Positions 5,665 through 10,749 of a DNA stretch of 10,749 nt are shown here, piece after piece. The DNA lies in NCBI GenBank assembly GCA_009837685.1, contig VXTA01000033.1:1-10749 (forward strand), read 5' to 3'. The position numbers and the translations under genes are program-made. This DNA comes from Chloroflexota bacterium. Lineage in GTDB: Bacteria > Chloroflexota > Dehalococcoidia > Lucifugimonadales > Lucifugimonadaceae. Every line of letters starts with the position of its first letter. Positions within the stretch are counted from its first letter, which is position 1. The notes beneath the pieces were generated by a model. That model saw only the letters and a program-made list of their open reading frames with translations. It was not told the DNA's origin and ran no database searches.

Positions 5665-6564
5665 TTGGCACAAGGCGCTGAGACGACCGTCGGCATTATC
5701 GGCGGCACAGGTTTGTACGACCTTGAAGGATTTGCGAATGCCCAATGGGTATCGGTCCAGTCGCCCTTCGGCGAACCGTCAGATGATCTCCTGATCGGAT
5801 ATTTCAAAGGCCAACGCGTTGCGTTTTTGCCTCGTCACGGTCGCGGTCATAGAGTCTCGCCACAGCACCTGAACTACCGCGCCAACATCGACGTCTTGAA
5901 GCGCGCCGGGGTCGATCGGATCCTGTCGTTCAGCGCGGTCGGATCGCTAAAGAGGGAGTTGGAACCGGGCATGTTCGTAATCGTCGATCAATACATCGAC
6001 AAAACGAGCGGACGGGGAAGCTCGTTTTTCGGCAACGGGTTCGTCGCGCATGTCAGCATGGCCGATCCCGTCTGCTCAACGATGTGCGACGCGATCGAAG
6101 AGGCGTCAAAGATAGCGGAGATCGATATCGTCCGCGGCGGCACCTACATCGTCATGAACGGTCTCCCCTTCTCCACGCGAGCGGAATCATTCATGCACCG
6201 CCAGTGGGACGGCGATCTGATCGGAATGACGAACATGCCAGAAGCCAAACTAGCCCGCGAAGCCGAGATGTCCTACGCAACAGTTGCGATGGTCACCGAC
6301 TACGACTGCTGGGTCGAGGAGCACGGCGATGTCACGACATCGATGGTGCTTGAATTCCTGCGGCAGAACTCGGAGAACGCGAAAAAACTAGTCGCGACCG
6401 CTATCCCGATCATCGGTGAATTACAAGCACCGTTCCCATCGGGTGTCCACACCGCTTTGGAACACGCAATAGCGACCGCGCCTGCGTATCGCGATCCTGA
6501 GATGGTCCGCAAACTCGATACTGTTGCAGGACGTGTGCTGAAGAATGAGGGCTGGACGGGCTAA
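5665..6564 (+). CDS. mtnP: S-methyl-5'-thioadenosine phosphorylase
   Basis: The enzyme phosphorolyses 5'-methylthioadenosine, a by-product of polyamine synthesis, to adenine and 5-methylthioribose-1-phosphate. The 299 residues show the family from end to end: GGTG (13-16) and PRHG (56-59) for phosphate, the HLNYRANI segment, FSTRAES (169-175), MTNMPEAKLAREAEMSYA (188-205), and TDYDCW (211-216). Asp212 and Asp214 in the last motif mark adenine specificity, against the Asn of purine nucleoside phosphorylases. The TTG start is set by AAAGGAG (5651-5657), 7 bases upstream; no nearby ATG would keep the GGTG strand. One oddity: the usual EGPxFSTRAE motif reads NGLPFSTRAE here. The stop overlaps that of the convergent permease gene. 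No other methionine-salvage gene is in the window. Confidence 0.93.
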   Translation: MAQGAETTVGIIGGTGLYDLEGFANAQWVSVQSPFGEPSDDLLIGYFKGQRVAFLPRHGRGHRVSPQHLNYRANIDVLKRAGVDRILSFSAVGSLKRELEPGMFVIVDQYIDKTSGRGSSFFGNGFVAHVSMADPVCSTMCDAIEEASKIAEIDIVRGGTYIVMNGLPFSTRAESFMHRQWDGDLIGMTNMPEAKLAREAEMSYATVAMVTDYDCWVEEHGDVTTSMVLEFLRQNSENAKKLVATAIPIIGELQAPFPSGVHTALEHAIATAPAYRDPEMVRKLDTVAGRVLKNEGWTG

Positions 6565-7526
6565 AGCTGCCTCAGCCGCGGATCCAGCCGGTCCCGAATC
6601 CAGTCACCGAGGAAGTTCATTGCGAAGACGACGGCGAAGATGGCCAATCCTGGAAATAGCGCCATCCAGTACGAAGTGTTGATGTAGTCGCGGCCTTCAG
6701 CGACCATCGAGCCCCATGCGGGACGGGGTTTGGGGATGCCCACGCCTAGGAAACTGAGAGTCGCTTCGGTCAGAATCAGTTGGCCGATCGCGAGGCTCGC
6801 GATAACGAGAACAGTGTTGGTAACTCCGGGCAAGACGTGTTTCGTGACAATGCGGTTGGACGATGCCCCTGCAACAATGGCGAGCGCCACGTAATCGGCC
6901 GCCTTTAGGCGCAGCGTTTCAGCCCGAACTTGCCGCGCGAAACCGCTCCAACTGAACAAGATAAGCAACGCGATTATCAGCAGCATACTCGACCCGAACA
7001 CAACCACCGTTGCCAATGCGACGAGTATGAATGGAACACCTAGCGTCAGGTCGACCATCCTCATCAATATCTCGTCGTAGATGCCCCCGAAATATCCAGC
7101 GATCAACCCGAGGATGGTCCCGCCGATCGCGCCGCTGATGAGAACAACGGACGCTATTAGCATCGAGTACCGCGCGCCCCAGATGATACGGCTCAATAGG
7201 TCTCTGCCGAGTGGGTCGGTCCCTAGCGGATATTCCCACTTCGGCTCTTTGCCGCTGATCGGCGACGCGTCTTCCCAGAACGGCGGACGATCCTGTTCTC
7301 GCAGATTTCCGACCAATGGATCGTGCCGTGCCAGCCATGGGGCAAACGCGGCGGCAATAACCAACAGAACGACGATGATCGCAGGCAGTACGGGATAGCG
7401 GCGCAATATGTGCCAAGTCGCTCGAAGTGGATTCCTGCGTTCGCGCACAACCATCGGCCGCGTCACCGATTCGATGGAGCTGTCAGATCTCGTAGCCAAT
7501 TCAACTCTGCCTGATGCGTGGATCAA
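6561..7526 (-). CDS. Peptide/nickel-type ABC importer permease, DppC-like
   Basis: This is one of the two membrane subunits that form the channel of a family-5 (Dpp/Opp-type) importer. Up to 321 residues hold the DppC hallmarks: an N-terminal membrane segment (about 46-63), the periplasmic loop LGTDPLGRDLLSRIIWGARYS typical of the family (from residue 101), the EAA coupling loop ADYVALAIVAGASSNRI (210-226), and LSFLGVGIPKPRPAWG (258-272). The start is unsure. TTG 7526 overlaps the upstream permease gene by 26 bp with GGAG only 3 bases away. TTG 7499 or ATG 7454 would give a shorter tail more like other DppC proteins. Its stop lies within the stop of the convergent phosphorylase gene (6561-6564), leaving no room for further operon genes. 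Confidence 0.92.
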   Translation of the reverse strand: MIHASGRVELATRSDSSIESVTRPMVVRERRNPLRATWHILRRYPVLPAIIVVLLVIAAAFAPWLARHDPLVGNLREQDRPPFWEDASPISGKEPKWEYPLGTDPLGRDLLSRIIWGARYSMLIASVVLISGAIGGTILGLIAGYFGGIYDEILMRMVDLTLGVPFILVALATVVVFGSSMLLIIALLILFSWSGFARQVRAETLRLKAADYVALAIVAGASSNRIVTKHVLPGVTNTVLVIASLAIGQLILTEATLSFLGVGIPKPRPAWGSMVAEGRDYINTSYWMALFPGLAIFAVVFAMNFLGDWIRDRLDPRLRQL

Positions 7527-8418
7527 GAACTCCGTAGAGGATGTCGACCAACAGATTCATCCCGAGATAACCGGCCGTCGCGAACATGACGATTGCGCTG
7601 ATCACCGGAAAGTCGGTACCGAACACCGACTGCACCGCGAGACGGCCCAATCCCGGCCATCCGAACACAGTTTCAGTAACCACTGCGCCGGTAATCAACG
7701 CGGTTAGGAAAACGCCGGCGAACGTCAACGGGACAATGATGGCGTTACGGAATGCGTGCTTCAGTATGACAGTGGTCTGGGAAGCACCTTTGGCCCTTGC
7801 AAGTTTCACGAACTCGCTGTCCAAGATCTCCAGCATCGAGGATCTAGTCAACCTCAAAAGTGCTGCGGCCGCGTACCAACCAAGAGTTATCGATGGTAGG
7901 ACAAGGCTCTTGATATTGCCTTTTTCGCCCGCAGGAAACCAACCGAGTTGCACGGCGAAAATCAAGATGAGCATGATTCCCAACCAGAAACCCGGCATTG
8001 CTTGACCAAGCAAAGCGAAGCCACGCGCGAACAGATCCAACAGAGTGCCGCGCCAGATCGCCGAAAAAATGCCCAAAGGGATCCCCATCGCAATCGCAAA
8101 AACATACGCGCCAGCTGCCAACTGCAGAGTGTTCGGTATCTTCCGAAGCACTACAGTAGTCGCCGGGATCTGCTCTTTAACCGAGATGTCGAAGTCTAGG
8201 AGGATTGCTCCGGACAACCACCTGAAATATTGTTCGTAATAAGGCTTGTCCAAGCCGAACTCGCGGCCCCAAGCTTCCCATTGCTCATCCGTCGTGTATT
8301 CGCTCAAGAAGAGGTTACGTACATCTCCGCTCATCCGAGACAAGGCAAACACAAGAACACTGGCGAGCAGAAGGACGACAACCGCTGCCAAAAGTCTACG
8401 AGCAATGAGCCTTCTCAA
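7501..8418 (-). CDS. Peptide/nickel-type ABC importer permease, DppB-like
   Basis: This 305-residue protein is the partner permease. It has an N-terminal membrane segment right after a basic start (MRRLIARR, then about 9-28), a long external loop (30-95), and about five more segments: roughly 100-121, 131-158, 172-190, 226-251 and 274-297. The EAA coupling loop is SEFVKLARAKGASQTTVI (201-218), the contact for the ATPase. The family ending LDPRIRQ is present. It begins at TTG 8418 with only a weak Shine-Dalgarno and no better start near the signal-like first helix. It follows the binding-protein gene by 118 bp, with a hairpin between, and overlaps the next permease. The order binding protein, DppB, DppC is standard, but the usual two ATPase genes are absent here. 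Confidence 0.93.
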   Translation of the reverse strand: MRRLIARRLLAAVVVLLLASVLVFALSRMSGDVRNLFLSEYTTDEQWEAWGREFGLDKPYYEQYFRWLSGAILLDFDISVKEQIPATTVVLRKIPNTLQLAAGAYVFAIAMGIPLGIFSAIWRGTLLDLFARGFALLGQAMPGFWLGIMLILIFAVQLGWFPAGEKGNIKSLVLPSITLGWYAAAALLRLTRSSMLEILDSEFVKLARAKGASQTTVILKHAFRNAIIVPLTFAGVFLTALITGAVVTETVFGWPGLGRLAVQSVFGTDFPVISAIVMFATAGYLGMNLLVDILYGVLDPRIRQS

Positions 8419-8468
8419 TTCACTAACTCAACAAATTTCGGTACAGATAACAACCACACGAGGTGACG

Positions 8469-8488
8469 TGTCCGGATTTCGCCGGACA
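8469..8488 (-). terminator. Intercistronic hairpin between binding protein and permeases
   Basis: TGTCCGG-ATTTCG-CCGGACA is a perfect 7-bp stem with a 6-base loop, about 50 bp after the binding-protein stop. There is no T-run on the transcribed strand, so full termination is unlikely. A stem here commonly protects the upstream message or lowers read-through, giving more binding protein than permease. Confidence 0.4.
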
Positions 8489-8536
8489 ACGCCGCCCCGT
8501 GTGTGATTCACGCGACTAGTGCGAATCCCGATTGCC

Positions 8537-10675
8537 TCACGGACCGCTCATGACTACCGTTTCCGGCGCCACGAATTCCGGCCCCGTGTTCATATACGGG
8601 TTGTACTCGATGATCTCAGGCCGTAACACGACCGATGTAGGCAGCGTGCTCACCGAGGCCACTAGGTTCCAGTTGTTGACGTATGACCACCACTCAATCG
8701 TGTTCTGTACACGTTCCTCGTAAGTGGTCGCCGCCAGATCCAAATTGCGTTCCGAGATCGCAGTAATCTCGTTGGGCAACTCGATACCGTAGTTGAAACC
8801 ACTTGAAGGTCTGTACGCGCCGGCAAAGAACGCGTCAGGCACGGCATTGGTGCCTGCCTGGATCATCCACGGTATCTGCTTTTGCCTGTTGACCAACCTA
8901 GGTCGTGCCGCACCATAGTCAGTCGCATCCACGGTTACCTCACAACCGAGTTCTCGCCAGAACTGTGCAACGGCGCCGCCGACTTCAGCGTCCCATTCCT
9001 TGCCGGGAGCAACGTGGTACTTGAACGGGAAGCAGTTCGGGAAACCGGCCTCGCCCAGCAGTGCGCTAGCCTGGTCTCGGTCATACGGCACATCAAACGC
9101 GTCGATCCAGTGCGGGTCGCCGGGGAACGAGTTGATCGCGTTCGTCAACGGCCTACCAACACCGGATTGGATCTCGTCGACGATTGTCTGCCTGTCGATC
9201 CCCAATCTCAGAGCGCGGCGAACCTTGTTGGCGCGTTCCATAGACGCATCATCGTCAGGGTCGCCGATCCAGGGGTGCTCGTCATCTGGCAAGAACCCCT
9301 CGCGAGTCCGATAGATGTTCTCGCCGTTCTGATCCGTCTGCGCCCAGTAGTTGCCGGCGAACATCACCACTTGGTTGATGGGAGGCCCGACGACCTGAGG
9401 TCTAGCACCTTCGATGTTGTTGGTTGTATTCTTGATCAGCTTCAACGGAACTCTAGCCACGTGAATCAGACCAGTCTGCAACGCGGCTATCCGCGCCAGC
9501 GGTTCAGGCATCAGGATCACCTCGTACGAAGCAACACTTGGTTGCTGACGATAGTGTCCTTCAACCGGTTCTGCCCTGACGTTACTGTCGGTGACCCACT
9601 CGGTGATGCGGAATGTCCCGGTTCCAACTGGTGTCAAGTTGGCCGCTTCTTCACCCATCTCGTCGTAGAGACGCTTCGGCACGATGACAGGCGCACCCAA
9701 TGTGGTATTGGAGATGATGTGGTACCAACGCGGGTCAAGCATGTTGTCTCGGATATTCATCCGGACGGTTCTGTCGTCGATCGCTTCAAAGCCAGTTACG
9801 AACCTCTGGACACCTTGCGCCCTTTGGTTGATGCTACCTTCGCGTAAGGCATCGTCGAAACTCCACTGAACATCGTACGCTGAGACTTCACCCCAGTCGT
9901 TTCCGTTCCAGTCTGTGTGGAACTTGACACCGTCGCGGACCTTGAACGTTACTGCGCTAGTGTCGTCAGCAACTTCCCAAGATTCGACTACGCCTTCCGT
10001 GTAAGTCGACGCGTCGAGGTTTAACTTCGGTGGTGCCGAGTGCTGCGCCCACATCAATGGCTCGAAAAAGCCCCAGAAGATGAGCAGCTGCATGTTCCCC
10101 GTGCCTTGCTTGCTCGGCAGGAACACCGGCGGATCGACGAGGATTTCTCCAAGTCGCAGATTGCCGTTGAAAGCTTTCGGCTCCATCATCATCGCTGGCT
10201 CAGGCGTTGCCGTCACAACCACCTGAACTTCCTTTTCAACCTCTTTGATGACCTCGACCTCTTTCTCGACCTCAACCTCAACTTCTTTCTCCACTACTAC
10301 TGTCTGGACGACCGTCTCACCAGCGACCTCCACCTCTTTCTCGACAACCACAGTTTGGATCACTGTCTGCCCTGCGACTTGGACTTCTTTCTCGACCACC
10401 ACGGTCTGAACAACCGTCTCACCCGCGACTTGGACTTCCTTCTCGACCACCACGGTCTGAATGACAGTCTGGCCTTCGACCTGCACCTCCTTTTCAACGA
10501 CGACAGTTTGGATGACGGTCTCACCTGGTACGGATTTTTCGACTACGACGGTTTGGATAACGGTCTCAGTTCCTCCGCAGGCGATGGAAATTGCCATCAC
10601 CGTTGCCAAGACTGTCAACCCAACCGCAATCCACGACCTTCTTGCCGAAAAGACACTATGTATCGCTTTTCGCAT
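8537..10675 (-). CDS. Family-5 extracellular solute-binding lipoprotein (peptide/nickel-type)
   Basis: This 712-residue protein captures the substrate for the importer and delivers it to the permeases. GAGGTG (10686-10681) lies 5 bases before the ATG. A basic N-terminus, hydrophobic core (about 15-32) and ISIAC (Cys33) form a lipoprotein signal. Residues 37-135 are tandem repeats of about 17 residues built on TVIQTVVVEKEVQVAG. A charged VEVEKEVEVIKEVEKEV stretch leads to VVTATPEP and the binding domain from about 168. That domain carries family-5 marks: VVESWEVADDTSAVTFKVRDGVKFH-type strands, SAYDVQWSFDDAL, and VRRALRLGIDRQTIVDEI. The extra length over typical family members is due to the repeat spacer. 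The ligand cannot be read from sequence; oligopeptides, nickel chelates or sugars are all known in the family. Confidence 0.93.
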   Translation of the reverse strand: MRKAIHSVFSARRSWIAVGLTVLATVMAISIACGGTETVIQTVVVEKSVPGETVIQTVVVEKEVQVEGQTVIQTVVVEKEVQVAGETVVQTVVVEKEVQVAGQTVIQTVVVEKEVEVAGETVVQTVVVEKEVEVEVEKEVEVIKEVEKEVQVVVTATPEPAMMMEPKAFNGNLRLGEILVDPPVFLPSKQGTGNMQLLIFWGFFEPLMWAQHSAPPKLNLDASTYTEGVVESWEVADDTSAVTFKVRDGVKFHTDWNGNDWGEVSAYDVQWSFDDALREGSINQRAQGVQRFVTGFEAIDDRTVRMNIRDNMLDPRWYHIISNTTLGAPVIVPKRLYDEMGEEAANLTPVGTGTFRITEWVTDSNVRAEPVEGHYRQQPSVASYEVILMPEPLARIAALQTGLIHVARVPLKLIKNTTNNIEGARPQVVGPPINQVVMFAGNYWAQTDQNGENIYRTREGFLPDDEHPWIGDPDDDASMERANKVRRALRLGIDRQTIVDEIQSGVGRPLTNAINSFPGDPHWIDAFDVPYDRDQASALLGEAGFPNCFPFKYHVAPGKEWDAEVGGAVAQFWRELGCEVTVDATDYGAARPRLVNRQKQIPWMIQAGTNAVPDAFFAGAYRPSSGFNYGIELPNEITAISERNLDLAATTYEERVQNTIEWWSYVNNWNLVASVSTLPTSVVLRPEIIEYNPYMNTGPEFVAPETVVMSGP
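10271..10567 (-). repeat. Six tandem copies of a 51-bp coding repeat in the binding-protein gene
   Basis: Six copies code for T-V-I/V-Q-T-V-V-V-E-K, each followed by EVQV or EVEV and a Gly-Glu/Gln joint. The first copy is shorter (EKSVPG) and the last runs into a Glu-Lys-Val tail. Most units are 17 codons long. Synonymous base differences between copies show that they are not a recent expansion. The alternating pattern suggests beta-rich or extended spacer segments between the lipid anchor and the ligand-binding domain. Confidence 0.9.
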
Positions 10676-10749
10676 ATCAACACCTCAGATTCTGAATGTG
10701 ATTCGTCTTTCGCACAGGAGTTGGTTGCGATTCGAGCGTAAAAACGCGC

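Noticed and set aside
8882..9847. Plus-strand frame of 321 residues
   Set aside because: It is antisense to the clear family-5 binding domain; no recognisable motif, and the minus-strand protein is certain.
10271..10567. Regular 51-bp repeats that could suggest a CRISPR array
   Set aside because: Units are contiguous, in frame and coding, with no unique spacers.
10040..10741. Plus-strand frame of 233 residues rich in Leu, Asp and His repeats
   Set aside because: It is the antisense of the VVVEKEV repeats and signal peptide of the binding lipoprotein; its odd composition comes from the repeat.

Overview
The window looks like a piece of a free-living Chloroflexota genome, most likely the Dehalococcoidia/SAR202 side. 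That is an inference from style: a secreted protease with a long Thr-Pro linker, a peptide-binding lipoprotein with VVVEKEV repeats after its lipid anchor, and frequent GTG/TTG starts. No marker gene here fixes the taxon.

Layout from left to right. A partial unrecognised gene on the minus strand runs off the left edge (1-281). A gene-free stretch (282-640) holds inverted repeats, a possible promoter and a potentially folded leader for a plus-strand exported trypsin-like protease (641-2428). Convergent with it, on the minus strand, is a compact toxin-antitoxin-like locus. In transcription order it has a small antitoxin-like protein (3400-3170), a 47-codon reading frame cut off from it by one in-frame TAG (3169-3026), a PIN-domain VapC-type RNase (3038-2616), and a 59-residue single-pass membrane protein that starts in a GTGA overlap with the toxin stop (2619-2440). 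A 345-bp non-coding stretch follows (3422-3766), with direct repeats, a hairpin and a 22-bp imperfect inverted repeat. Next are two tandem paralogous bicupin proteins on the minus strand (3767-4546 and 4625-5416), then tRNA-Leu(UAA) on the minus strand, then a plus-strand S-methyl-5'-thioadenosine phosphorylase (5665-6564).

The right third is a minus-strand peptide/nickel-type ABC importer operon transcribed right to left: binding lipoprotein (10675-8537), then two permeases (8418-7501 and 7526-6561) that overlap each other. The second permease converges on the phosphorylase gene and their stop codons overlap. No ATPase gene is in the window, so the importer must borrow ATPases encoded elsewhere.

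Most of the window is ordinary accessory metabolism and transport. The best candidates for something undescribed are the PIN locus with its interrupted antitoxin frame and coupled membrane protein, the paired one-active/one-dead cupin paralogues, the phased inverted-repeat unit at 3536-3744, and the structured leader before the protease.
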